NCBI GenBank assembly: GCA_005239795.1
Contig: SBBH01000036.1
Span: 1 to 17,753, forward strand
DNA: 17,753 nucleotides
DNA from: Planctomycetales bacterium
GTDB taxonomy: Bacteria > Planctomycetota > SBBH01
Direction: 5' to 3'
Position 1 is the stretch's first letter, and every line of letters starts with the position of its first letter. Positions 6,890-14,550 of the stretch are shown piece after piece. The translations under genes were made by a program, and so were the position numbers. The notes beneath the pieces were generated by a model. The model saw only the letters and a program-made list of their open reading frames with translations. It was not told the origin of the DNA and made no database searches.

Positions 6890-8914
6890 GTGCCGATCGC
6901 CCCGTCCCGGCGCGCGCTCCGCAGAATTTTGAAGATCGCGTTTTTCGCCGCGTTCGCGCTCTATGCCGCCCACCCCCTGGCCTTGACCGCCGTCGCGCAG
7001 GCCTTTGCCGAGCGGCAATGGACGGGAGAAGCCGACATCGGCGCTGTCTACATGACGCCGGCGGGCACGCTTGTCGCGACGCGCGTGTCCTTGCGCTACC
7101 CCCGCGAGGGACGCCGCGAGCGGTTCTTGAAGGCGCGCGACGTGCGCGTGCGCATGTCCCTTTCAGGGCTTTTGAGCCTGGCGCCGCGTCTGCGGATCGC
7201 GGACATCTCCTGCAAAACACTTCATCTGGTCTGGCGCAAAGAGGCCTATGCCTTCTTGGCCCCCCGTGAGAACTCGCCCAACCAGCCTGCTTCTTTTCCC
7301 TTCCCGGCGCAGAGGATTCATCTGTCCTGTGACCGTGGAACCGTCGAGGTCGATCCCCCCGCCGGCCTGCGGATCGCGGATGGAAGTGCCAAGGGCCTGT
7401 TTACCCTGGATCCCCATCGGCGGACGATGGCGCTCGCGCTCGACGTCGCGCATCCACAGTGGTCCGGGGGGCGGGCCCTTTGTGAGGCCAATCTGGGAGG
7501 GGACAGCGCGACCTGGCGCTTCTCGGCCGACCGCCTGAAGACGGATGAATCCCTGAAGGGGATGCTCCCTGCAGAATTGGCGGCGCGCTGGGATCTCATC
7601 AAACCCCAAGGGGCCGCAAAGCTTGACATGACCTTGACGGCGCGGCGCGGTTCATTACCCCTCGTGGAAGGGACGATCCAAGCGCTGGAAGGATCCCTCT
7701 GCCTCCCTCCTCCTTGCCCCCTGGAGCTCTCCGGCGTCTCCGGCGCTTTTCTCTGGGGGCCGGGGGGGCAGGAAATCCAGAACCTCGCGGGATCTTTCCG
7801 GGGAACGCCGCTGGCCATCAGCGGACGCTTCGACGCCGCCACAGCCAAGTATCACCTGACGGTGAACGCCGACGGCGCCTCCCTCACAGACGATCTGCGC
7901 GGCCATCTCCCGCCCCGCCTTCAGCAAGCGTGGGATTTCCTGAGGCCCCAGGGGGTCATCGACCTCGAGGTCAGCACCTCCGGCCGCACGGGAGGGAATT
8001 TCGAAAGGACCTCCGTTTTTTTCAAGGCGTCCCTCCAGGATGCTGGATTTTCAGCGCTCACGCCGCAGGTTCAGAACCTCGCAGGCGATCTCGAGATGGA
8101 GCTTTTCGGCGCGAAAGAATCACTTCACGGTGAGGGGATCGCACACCTCACCGCCGCCCGCGTGGGCTCCTTCCCTTTCAACCATCTCACGATCCCCATC
8201 TTTCTGGGAATGGATCAGGGGGTGCGGACGGTGGACCTAGGGCTGGCCGATCTCCCCTTTGAAGCCGGCTGCGCCGGGGGGACGGTCCAAGGGCGCGTGC
8301 GCTTCACGAGCGCCCCCGCGCCCTCCCTCGAGATCTATGCCTCTGGACACGACATCCAGATCGGCTCCCTGGCTAAGCAGGCGTTTGGAACGACGCGCGA
8401 GATCTCAGGGCGCCTCGAATACCGCCTGCGCCTCAAGAAGGGTCCGGAAGGACTTTCCGGCTCTGCCTCCTTCAAGATCAAGGACGGCGACCTGGGGAGG
8501 ATCCCCACCTTGACCGGCGTCCTCGAGAAACTCCTGGGTTCTGACAAGGTCGACGAGGAGCGGATCCGACGCGTGGAGGGGAAGATCGAGATCCACCCGA
8601 ATAAAATCGTCCTGACGGAACTCAAGATCCACGGAAAGAATATCGCTCTCTACGCCTCGGACGGCACGATCCGCTACGGAGGGGAGATCGACGTCACCCT
8701 CTTTGCGGGCGCCCGCAAGGATTTCCTGCAAGATATGATTATCTTGGGCAAGGTTTGGGAATTTTTGACAGGCGTTGTGGCGGGGATCGCCTCGGTCAGA
8801 GTTACAGGCACCGTCCGGGAGCCGCATTATGAGATGGCTCTCCTGCGGGGCTCCGTTCAGTCGATCGCCAATATCCTAGAAGATTTGCTCAAAGGGGGAG
8901 ACGCGGGGGAATGA
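6890..8914 (+). CDS. AsmA-like envelope protein
   Basis: A 674-aa protein with one N-terminal membrane anchor (residues about 12-35, after a basic SRRALRR start) and a long beta-rich body. The motifs recur in the AsmA/TamB/DUF748 style: LRPQGVIDLEV, and near the C-terminus GSASFKIKDGDLGRIP, KIVLTELKIHGKNIALYASDGTI, and GIASVRVTGTVREPHYEM. Such proteins are known or proposed to bridge the periplasm and help move phospholipids to the outer membrane. Start is GTG at 6890, chosen because the basic-plus-hydrophobic N-terminus follows it; no strong Shine-Dalgarno is seen. The stop codon overlaps the lpxH start by 4 bp (ATGA), so the two are co-translated. The 41-bp spacer before it has no convincing promoter. 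Confidence 0.85.
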   Translation: MPIAPSRRALRRILKIAFFAAFALYAAHPLALTAVAQAFAERQWTGEADIGAVYMTPAGTLVATRVSLRYPREGRRERFLKARDVRVRMSLSGLLSLAPRLRIADISCKTLHLVWRKEAYAFLAPRENSPNQPASFPFPAQRIHLSCDRGTVEVDPPAGLRIADGSAKGLFTLDPHRRTMALALDVAHPQWSGGRALCEANLGGDSATWRFSADRLKTDESLKGMLPAELAARWDLIKPQGAAKLDMTLTARRGSLPLVEGTIQALEGSLCLPPPCPLELSGVSGAFLWGPGGQEIQNLAGSFRGTPLAISGRFDAATAKYHLTVNADGASLTDDLRGHLPPRLQQAWDFLRPQGVIDLEVSTSGRTGGNFERTSVFFKASLQDAGFSALTPQVQNLAGDLEMELFGAKESLHGEGIAHLTAARVGSFPFNHLTIPIFLGMDQGVRTVDLGLADLPFEAGCAGGTVQGRVRFTSAPAPSLEIYASGHDIQIGSLAKQAFGTTREISGRLEYRLRLKKGPEGLSGSASFKIKDGDLGRIPTLTGVLEKLLGSDKVDEERIRRVEGKIEIHPNKIVLTELKIHGKNIALYASDGTIRYGGEIDVTLFAGARKDFLQDMIILGKVWEFLTGVVAGIASVRVTGTVREPHYEMALLRGSVQSIANILEDLLKGGDAGE

Positions 8915-9645
8915 CCGAGCGGGCCTGGTTCGTTTCCGATGTCCACTTGAACCCCGCGGATCCAGAGCGGACCGAGCGTTTCGACCGGTTCCTCTCGGCA
9001 TGGGGCCGGGAAGACTTTCCTCTTTATATTCTCGGGGACCTCTTCGACTACTGGGTCGGCCCCGACCATGTTCGCTTGGACGACTACCGAAAGACGCTTG
9101 CGCGCATCGAAGAGCTGGGGATCCGCGGCCGTCCCATCCGCTTCGTCTTCGGGAACCGCGACTACTTGATCAGCCGCCAGGACGAGGCGCCGCCAGGGCT
9201 CTTCGCCAAGGGAGAATCCCTTCCGATCGAACTCGGGGGGAAGAAGGTCCTGCTCCTTCACGGCGACCAGCTCTGCACGCGCGACACAGGGCATCAGCGC
9301 TACCGCGCCGTGATGCAAAGCGCCCCCCTGCGGGGGCTGGCCAAGCGCCTGCCGCTTCCCGTCAAGCGTGCCCTGGCCTTGCGATTGCGCCGCGCCAGTG
9401 TCCAATCGATCGCCGGAAAGCCGGCCGAGATCATTCGGATCCAGCCCGAACCGCTAAAGGCGATCTACGCGCGGGGCGTGGACGTTGTTATCTGCGGACA
9501 TGTGCACCAGCAGGAAAACCGGACTGTGGAGGTCGCGGGACGGTCCTGCGCGCTCTATGTCATGAAAGATTGGCGCACCGGCATGCCCTTCCTGGAATGG
9601 GCCGAAGGGCGCTTCACTTTCCGGCAGGCGTTGTCGGAAGCGTAA
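8911..9645 (+). CDS. lpxH: UDP-2,3-diacylglucosamine diphosphatase (LpxH-type metallophosphoesterase)
   Basis: Hydrolyses UDP-2,3-diacylglucosamine to lipid X in lipid A synthesis at the inner membrane face. The 244-aa length fits. Metal ligands are visible in order: D10 and H12 (SDVHL), D43 (GDLFDYW), N82 (GNRD), H117 (LHGD), H197 and H199 (CGHVH). The HGDQLCTRDTGHQRYR stretch closely matches the LpxH-specific HGD-LCT-D pattern and separates it from generic metallophosphoesterases. The residue before GNRD is F rather than the common H. The start overlaps the AsmA-like gene by 4 bp, with GGGGGA upstream. Its last 32 bp overlap the 3' end of the convergent signalling gene. Its presence is the best evidence that the organism makes lipid A. 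Confidence 0.9.
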   Translation: MTERAWFVSDVHLNPADPERTERFDRFLSAWGREDFPLYILGDLFDYWVGPDHVRLDDYRKTLARIEELGIRGRPIRFVFGNRDYLISRQDEAPPGLFAKGESLPIELGGKKVLLLHGDQLCTRDTGHQRYRAVMQSAPLRGLAKRLPLPVKRALALRLRRASVQSIAGKPAEIIRIQPEPLKAIYARGVDVVICGHVHQQENRTVEVAGRSCALYVMKDWRTGMPFLEWAEGRFTFRQALSEA

Positions 9646-10747
9646 ACCAGAAGGTCGACCCTTTCCCGAGGTCGCTGTCGACACCGACCTCCCCGCCGTG
9701 GAGTTCGACCAGCTTCTTGACGATCGCCAGGCCCAGCCCCGTGCCACGCTCGCCGGCGGTGGGGCGGCTGGAGAGCTTCTGGAATTTCTGGAAGAGCTTC
9801 TGCTTCTCGGCCGGCGCGATCCCGCAGCCGGTGTCGGCGACCTCGACACGCACAAACCCCTCCGCGGGAGTCAGGCTCACGCGGATCTTTCCCTGTTTTG
9901 GCGTGAACTTGATGGCGTTCGAGACGAGGTTTCGGAGCACCTCTTCGATGCGGCGCGGGTCGTAGCGGGCCACGAGAAGCTCCGGCGCCTCATGATAGGT
10001 CAGATCGATCCCTTTTTTCTCGGCCAGAACCCGGTTCGACTCGGCGACCTCCTTGACGACATTTTGGACAGGCCCGGTCCACCACTCGAACTTGACCTTT
10101 CCCGATTCAATCGCCGCGATATCCAGAAGGTCATTGATGAGGAACAACATCGCGTCGGTGTGCTTCAAGATCACCTCCCCGGCGCGTTTCTGCTCCTCGG
10201 TGAATTTCCCCAGGGCCTCCGCCAGGAGCGACTCCGTCCAAAGGCTGATGACGCCCAGGGGATTGCGGAGGTCGTGCGCGGCCATCCCGAGAAAATCGTC
10301 CTTGATGTCGTTCAGACGCTGGAGTTCGGTGTTTCGTTTCTCGAGCTCGATCTGCAACTCCTTGATCCGAAGAGCTGAGCGGACCTTCGCGGCGAGCTCC
10401 AGCATCTGAACGGGCTTCGTCAGGTAGTCGTCGGCGCCGCTGTCGAGCCCCTCGATCTTATCCGACCCTTGGGTTTTGGCCGTGAGGAGCACGAAGAAAA
10501 TCGACTTCATCTCGGGATCGGCCTTGACGCGCTTGCAGAACGCCACGCCATCCATCACCGGCATCATCCAGTCCGAAAGCACGAGGTCTGGCTTGATCTC
10601 GGGGAGCGCATCGAGTGCCGCCTGGCCGTTCTCAAACGACGAGACGACATATCCTTCCTTCTTGAGCCCCATCTCCAGGAGCGTCCGGATGGAGCGGTCA
10701 TCGTCAACCACCACGATGGTCTTCCTCGCCTCGAGCGGCTTGTTCAT
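9614..10747 (-). CDS. Soluble response regulator-histidine kinase (REC-HisKA-HATPase_c)
   Basis: A 377-aa cytoplasmic signalling protein with no membrane segment. The receiver domain (about 10-125) has D15-D17, phospho-acceptor D59 (LSDWMMP), T89 and K111. A short coiled-coil linker (128-148) leads to HisKA with H158 in AAHDLRNP. The ATPase domain has the N box RNLVSNAIKF (N277), G1 DTGCGI (305-310) and G2 RGTGLGLAI. The order, receiver before kinase, means kinase activity is probably gated by phosphorylation of its own receiver from another kinase. No partner kinase or output regulator is in the window. The ATG overlaps the PIG-L stop by 4 bp with GGAT upstream, so it is co-translated with the deacetylase. 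Confidence 0.93.
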   Translation of the reverse strand: MNKPLEARKTIVVVDDDRSIRTLLEMGLKKEGYVVSSFENGQAALDALPEIKPDLVLSDWMMPVMDGVAFCKRVKADPEMKSIFFVLLTAKTQGSDKIEGLDSGADDYLTKPVQMLELAAKVRSALRIKELQIELEKRNTELQRLNDIKDDFLGMAAHDLRNPLGVISLWTESLLAEALGKFTEEQKRAGEVILKHTDAMLFLINDLLDIAAIESGKVKFEWWTGPVQNVVKEVAESNRVLAEKKGIDLTYHEAPELLVARYDPRRIEEVLRNLVSNAIKFTPKQGKIRVSLTPAEGFVRVEVADTGCGIAPAEKQKLFQKFQKLSSRPTAGERGTGLGLAIVKKLVELHGGEVGVDSDLGKGSTFWFTLPTTPAGK

Positions 10748-11460
10748 ATGACGATCCTCAGCGCCTGGTAGGCCTCAGCCGCGTCCACCGAGATCTCACG
10801 TCCGCGCATGCGGCAGAGAAGCTCCAGCGCTTCCGCCCCGCCCAGGTGCGGAGGAGGACGCTGCTGCGAACGGTGCTTGCGGAACGCCTCGATCTTCTTG
10901 TCGAGGCAGTCGGAGATATCGACGTAGAAGTTCGGATGGAACGCTTGCGTGTTCCACGCCAGCTGGGGCGCATCCCCCACCAGAACCACCTGCTGGAACG
11001 CCTTCATCGTAGACAGGTGCGGCCGCGACGCCGTGACCCCCGCCCAGTAGACCGCCTCATGGTCCTGGTTATACGACGGAAAGGGGATCACGACCATCGT
11101 GGGCTTGGTCTTCTCCATCGACAACCGCGCCGTGCGTTCGATCCTGTCCACCAGATCCCGCCGGGGGATCGTATCGAGCCTCAAATGTAGATCGACGTCG
11201 TTGTAGAGAATCTCGAAGTCATCCACGCCGAGGAATTTCATCGCCTCGGCGAGCTCTCCGCCACGCCGGTCCCCCTTTACGGTCTGGCCCGTGTTGTCGA
11301 AGTGGTCGAGATCTCCGACCGAAACGACCTGGACGAAAGCCTGCCCCCCTGCGCGCTTCACGCGCCAGAGAAGGCCGGCGCTCGAAATTGACTCGTCGTC
11401 GGCGTGCGGAGCGACCACGAGGAGCCTCTGGCGAGCCAGATAGCCGTCATCGGGTTTCAT
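10744..11460 (-). CDS. PIG-L/LmbE-family N-deacetylase
   Basis: A 238-aa zinc-dependent deacetylase of the LmbE/PIG-L/MshB/BshB fold, which removes acetyl groups from GlcNAc-containing lipids, thiols or antibiotics. The zinc motif is APHADDES (H19, D22; the common form is PHPDDE), and the third ligand is H134 in PSYNQDHEAVY. GDRRGGELAEAMKFLGV is the usual helix after the active site. The ATG at 11460 has AGGGAG about 7 nt upstream, which supports this start although it overlaps the upstream PHP gene by 14 bp. It sits between the PHP gene and the signalling gene, so a sugar substrate made by the upstream GT4 and ATP-grasp genes is plausible but unproven. Confidence 0.9.
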   Translation of the reverse strand: MKPDDGYLARQRLLVVAPHADDESISSAGLLWRVKRAGGQAFVQVVSVGDLDHFDNTGQTVKGDRRGGELAEAMKFLGVDDFEILYNDVDLHLRLDTIPRRDLVDRIERTARLSMEKTKPTMVVIPFPSYNQDHEAVYWAGVTASRPHLSTMKAFQQVVLVGDAPQLAWNTQAFHPNFYVDISDCLDKKIEAFRKHRSQQRPPPHLGGAEALELLCRMRGREISVDAAEAYQALRIVI

Positions 11461-12184
11461 CGCGAGCTCCCTCGTCCCGGCTGAAACCGAACTCCGGCTC
11501 TTGCGGCCGGTTGCGGTTCTTATCTATCCACTGGCGGACTCGATCCGCGACGGCCCCCTTCACTTCGTCGCAGACATGGGCCAGAGCTGAGCGGCGCGGC
11601 CCGCAGAGGAGAGTGTTCCCCTTCATTAGTTCCCGGCGCAGATCCTCCGCCGTCGCCGCCGGCACCACCGTGCGCCCCCTCCCGACCTGGGAGGGACGGT
11701 GCGCATCGCTGCCGGAAACGACGAAAAGGTCATGCTCCTTCGCGACCCGCTCCACCTTCGGCTCTCCCCAGGTGGGGTCGACTTCCCGCAGGCGGCTCGA
11801 ACGGCCATTGTACCCCTCGATCCCGTCGACCTGTGCGAGAAGCTCTTCATCCGGCACGACATGATAGCGGAACGGGTGCGGAATGAAGACGATCCCCCCC
11901 TGGGATTTCACGCCGGCCACGAACTCGAAAGGGTTTTGCGTCACGACCGCCTCTTTGAGATAAAGCCCAATGAGATCCCCCCCCTCCGTTGTCGCTTCCA
12001 TCCCGACGACAACGATCAGGTCCGGGCCGGCGATGGCCTGCGCCGCCAGTCCTCCCTCGATCGAATCGTGGTCGGTGACGGCGATCCCGCGGAGCCCTGT
12101 CTTCTTGGCGGCGGCGACGATGCGGGCGGGATCGCTCCGGCTGTCGAAGGAAAAGCGAGAATGGATGTGCAGGTCATATTCCAT
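11447..12184 (-). CDS. PHP-domain phosphoesterase
   Basis: A 245-aa metal-dependent phosphoesterase of the PHP superfamily. The four family motifs appear in order: DLHIHS (H6, H8), TDHD (D38, H39), GME (E63) then IPHPF (H103), and GSDAH (D160, H162). The FSFDSRSDPARIVAAAKKTGL spacing is typical of small free-standing PHP proteins. Known members include nucleotide phosphatases, YciV-like nucleases and CpsB/YwqE capsule tyrosine phosphatases; this sequence does not decide between them. The C-terminal 30 residues are polar and overlap the PIG-L start. A 42-bp gap separates it from the upstream GT4 gene, the largest gap in this - strand run. No Shine-Dalgarno is evident at 12184. Confidence 0.88.
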   Translation of the reverse strand: MEYDLHIHSRFSFDSRSDPARIVAAAKKTGLRGIAVTDHDSIEGGLAAQAIAGPDLIVVVGMEATTEGGDLIGLYLKEAVVTQNPFEFVAGVKSQGGIVFIPHPFRYHVVPDEELLAQVDGIEGYNGRSSRLREVDPTWGEPKVERVAKEHDLFVVSGSDAHRPSQVGRGRTVVPAATAEDLRRELMKGNTLLCGPRRSALAHVCDEVKGAVADRVRQWIDKNRNRPQEPEFGFSRDEGARDETR

Positions 12185-12226
12185 GGTTAGATCGCGCTAG
12201 GATTCGCGACGGCCCCTAAGACTCTA

Positions 12227-13375
12227 TCACAAGTCGCATGGGCGCGCGAGCAAGCGCCGGTAGAGCGTCTCCAGCTTGTCAGCGATGGCGCCGGGCCGAT
12301 AGGCGGCTGCCCGGGCACGCCCCGCCGCTGCCAGCTTCGCGCGCAGATCCGGTTGGGAAGCGATCCGCGCCAGCGCTTGAGAGAGCCCCTCGGCGTCCCC
12401 GAATTCCACCAGGAGGCCGTTGGCGCCGTCCTCGATGAAACGGGGGACCCCTCCGACACGCGTCGCGACAACAGGAAGCCCCATTGCCATCGCCTCCAAA
12501 AGCACAATCCCCTGCGCTTCGTAGGACGACGGCAAAACCAAAAAATCGGCCTGGGCCAGGACCGGTCGCACATCATTCAAAAGCCCCCAGAACCGCACAG
12601 AGTCGCCCATCCCTCGCCTGGCCGCGTCGGCCTTAAGAAACTGCGCCTCGGGGCCATCCCCAACGACCCAGAGCGAAAGGTCCGGAGAGAGAGAGAGAGC
12701 CCGCGCGAACGCCTCGAACAGGAAACGGTGCCCCTTCTCGGGCGCGAGGCGCCCGACGACGACCACCACGCTTCCCGAATGCGAAAGAGGTGGCCGCGGG
12801 GCAAAAAACCGCTCCTCGACGGGATTCGGGATGACGGTGAAGAGACGAATGGAACCGATCCCCAGATCGGTCTGCTGACGGGCTTCCTCCGGGGTCAGGG
12901 CGATCACGGCGTCGGCCCACCGGGCGGCCCGCCGTTCCATCGCCAGGAAGAGCCGCCGGCGAAGCGGATGACCGCTCACACCCGGGATTGCCGCGCTTGG
13001 AGCAAAAAGGTGCCCTTGGGGAGAATGGACCACGGCGGCGGCGCCTGCCAGCGCCGCCGCGAGACGCCCTAGGAAACCCGCCTTCGATGTGTAGGTATGA
13101 ACGATGTCGTAGCTGCCTCGGACGATCTCGCTGTGGAGAGCCCGCAAGGCCGCCAGATCGTTCCAAGGATCCGGATCGCGCACCAGCGAGCTGACGCACC
13201 GCGTCCGGATGCCGAGTTCCTTGAGCTCCGGCTCATAGCTCCCTTCGCCCCGGTCAGGGGGCCCATACAGGCAGGCCACCTCGTGCCCGCGCCGGGAGAA
13301 TTCCTCGGCCATCCGGAGCATCGTCCCCTGAGCCCCCCCCCGAACGATCCGGGTGACGACGTTCAGGATCCTCAA
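12227..13375 (-). CDS. Glycosyltransferase, family 4 (first of two)
   Basis: A 382-aa retaining GT-B glycosyltransferase acting in the cytoplasm. The N-terminal domain has MRILNVVTRIVRGGAQ and HTYTSKAGFLGRLAA. The C-terminal nucleotide-sugar domain has VVVVGRLAPEKGH, VVGDGPE and SSYEAQGIVLLEAMAMGLP, where the two glutamates of the EX7E motif lie, followed by VVATRVGGVP. I place the start at TTG 13375 because it shares TTGA with the stop of the preceding GT4 gene, leaves the family N-terminus intact, and avoids an 81-bp overlap that an ATG at 13453 would need. A 15-base CT dinucleotide repeat lies at 12685-12699 inside the gene. Donor and acceptor are unknown. Confidence 0.88.
   Translation of the reverse strand: MRILNVVTRIVRGGAQGTMLRMAEEFSRRGHEVACLYGPPDRGEGSYEPELKELGIRTRCVSSLVRDPDPWNDLAALRALHSEIVRGSYDIVHTYTSKAGFLGRLAAALAGAAAVVHSPQGHLFAPSAAIPGVSGHPLRRRLFLAMERRAARWADAVIALTPEEARQQTDLGIGSIRLFTVIPNPVEERFFAPRPPLSHSGSVVVVVGRLAPEKGHRFLFEAFARALSLSPDLSLWVVGDGPEAQFLKADAARRGMGDSVRFWGLLNDVRPVLAQADFLVLPSSYEAQGIVLLEAMAMGLPVVATRVGGVPRFIEDGANGLLVEFGDAEGLSQALARIASQPDLRAKLAAAGRARAAAYRPGAIADKLETLYRRLLARPCDL
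12685..12699. repeat. Dinucleotide repeat (GA)7G inside a glycosyltransferase gene
   Basis: Fifteen bases of alternating G and A on the + strand read as CTCTCTC... in the coding strand and encode an alternating Leu-Ser stretch (ALSLSPDLSL) in the loop between the two GT-B domains. Gain or loss of one unit would frameshift the gene. Confidence 0.85.
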
Positions 13376-14550
13376 CCGAGCTCTTCGAAAATCCGTTCCA
13401 GGTTTTTCCGCGTCGCGTCCCACGAGAATTTCTCCTCGACATACCGGCGGCACCCCGGCCGCATGCGCGCGATCTCCAGGCGCCGCGTGTACCAGCCCAG
13501 AAGGGCGTGGGCGATCGCCGACTCGTCCCAGCCGGCGCAGAGGAGATCCGGATTGAAAGGGCCCAGAACCTCCGGGATTCCGCCGATGGGCGTCGCCAGG
13601 ACCGGCGTTCCCGCGGCCATCGCCTCCAGGATCGCCAGGCCGAACCCCTCGAGGGCCCGGCTCGGGAGCACGAAAAGATCCGCCGTCCTGTAGAGTGCGG
13701 CCAGCCGCTCGGGCGGCAGAAACCCTGTGAAAGCCACACGGTCGGACACCCCCCGCTCGGCGGCGAGCCGCCGGTACTCCCCTTCAAGCGGCCCTGTCCC
13801 GCCGATCACCAGCCTCAGATCCGGCACGTCAGGTGCGATCCGGGCGACAGCCGCGATCAGGGCGTCGACGCCCGTGCGCGGAACGTGGCGACGAACCGTA
13901 AGAACCCAGAACGTCGACGAGGGAAACGGAATCTCTCGGCTCCAGGCCGCCCGCTCCCGCGCGGGATCGGCAACAAAGGAGAAACGATCGAGATCGACCC
14001 CGCCGGGGATGACAGCCGTCTTCCCGGCGCAGGCCGGGTAGCGCTCCTCGGCCTCGCGGCGCATGGAATGGCTGAGCGTCACGACGCGGTCTGAACGGTC
14101 CAAGGCCTCGCTTTCAATCCAGGTCCTCGCCGCCCGTCCGGCCCAAGACGCCTTCCCACCGTGCATCAGGCGGTATTCCTCTGGCCAGGGGGAATGAAAC
14201 ACGGAGACGACGGGGATCGCCCGCGGCAGACGCTGCGCCACCGCCCAAAGGGGAAGCGGATGATGGCTCAGGATCACGTCCCAGCGCCGCCCGGCCACGA
14301 CCGCCTGAGTGGCCGCCTGATATCCCCTCATGAGATCCCACGCCCCGCGAAACCCTTCCGTCTCAACGCTGAAGGTCCAGAATGGGATCCCCTCGATAAA
14401 CTCGTAGTCGCTGATGTCCTGACGACGCCGACAGAGAACGAGCGCCTCGTGGCCGGCTTGCCGCAGAGCTCGTGCGGTCTCCAAAAGCACCGTCCCCGCC
14501 CCCCCCATGGGGGCCTTGGAGTAGATGTCGATCAGGACGAGTATCTTCAT
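13372..14550 (-). CDS. Glycosyltransferase, family 4 (second)
   Basis: A 392-aa GT-B retaining glycosyltransferase. MKILVLIDIYSKAPMGGAGT is the N-terminal acceptor-domain strand and glycine loop. VIPGGVDLDRF at about 180-190, IGGTGPL at 249-255, and E301 with E309 in ALEGFGLAILEAMAAGTP form the donor-binding EX7E site. The ATG at 14550 shares ATGA with the ATP-grasp stop. The open frame extends 95 codons further upstream, but that part has no family similarity and overlaps the ATP-grasp gene, so it is excluded. It is not a close duplicate of the adjacent GT4: the N-terminal halves differ clearly. It probably adds a different sugar to the same glycan (inference). Confidence 0.92.
   Translation of the reverse strand: MKILVLIDIYSKAPMGGAGTVLLETARALRQAGHEALVLCRRRQDISDYEFIEGIPFWTFSVETEGFRGAWDLMRGYQAATQAVVAGRRWDVILSHHPLPLWAVAQRLPRAIPVVSVFHSPWPEEYRLMHGGKASWAGRAARTWIESEALDRSDRVVTLSHSMRREAEERYPACAGKTAVIPGGVDLDRFSFVADPARERAAWSREIPFPSSTFWVLTVRRHVPRTGVDALIAAVARIAPDVPDLRLVIGGTGPLEGEYRRLAAERGVSDRVAFTGFLPPERLAALYRTADLFVLPSRALEGFGLAILEAMAAGTPVLATPIGGIPEVLGPFNPDLLCAGWDESAIAHALLGWYTRRLEIARMRPGCRRYVEEKFSWDATRKNLERIFEELG

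Noticed and set aside
13376..13453. ATG at 13453 as start of the first GT4
   Set aside because: It would overlap the previous GT4 by 82 bp and add 26 residues unlike the family; TTG 13375 in a TTGA overlap fits better.
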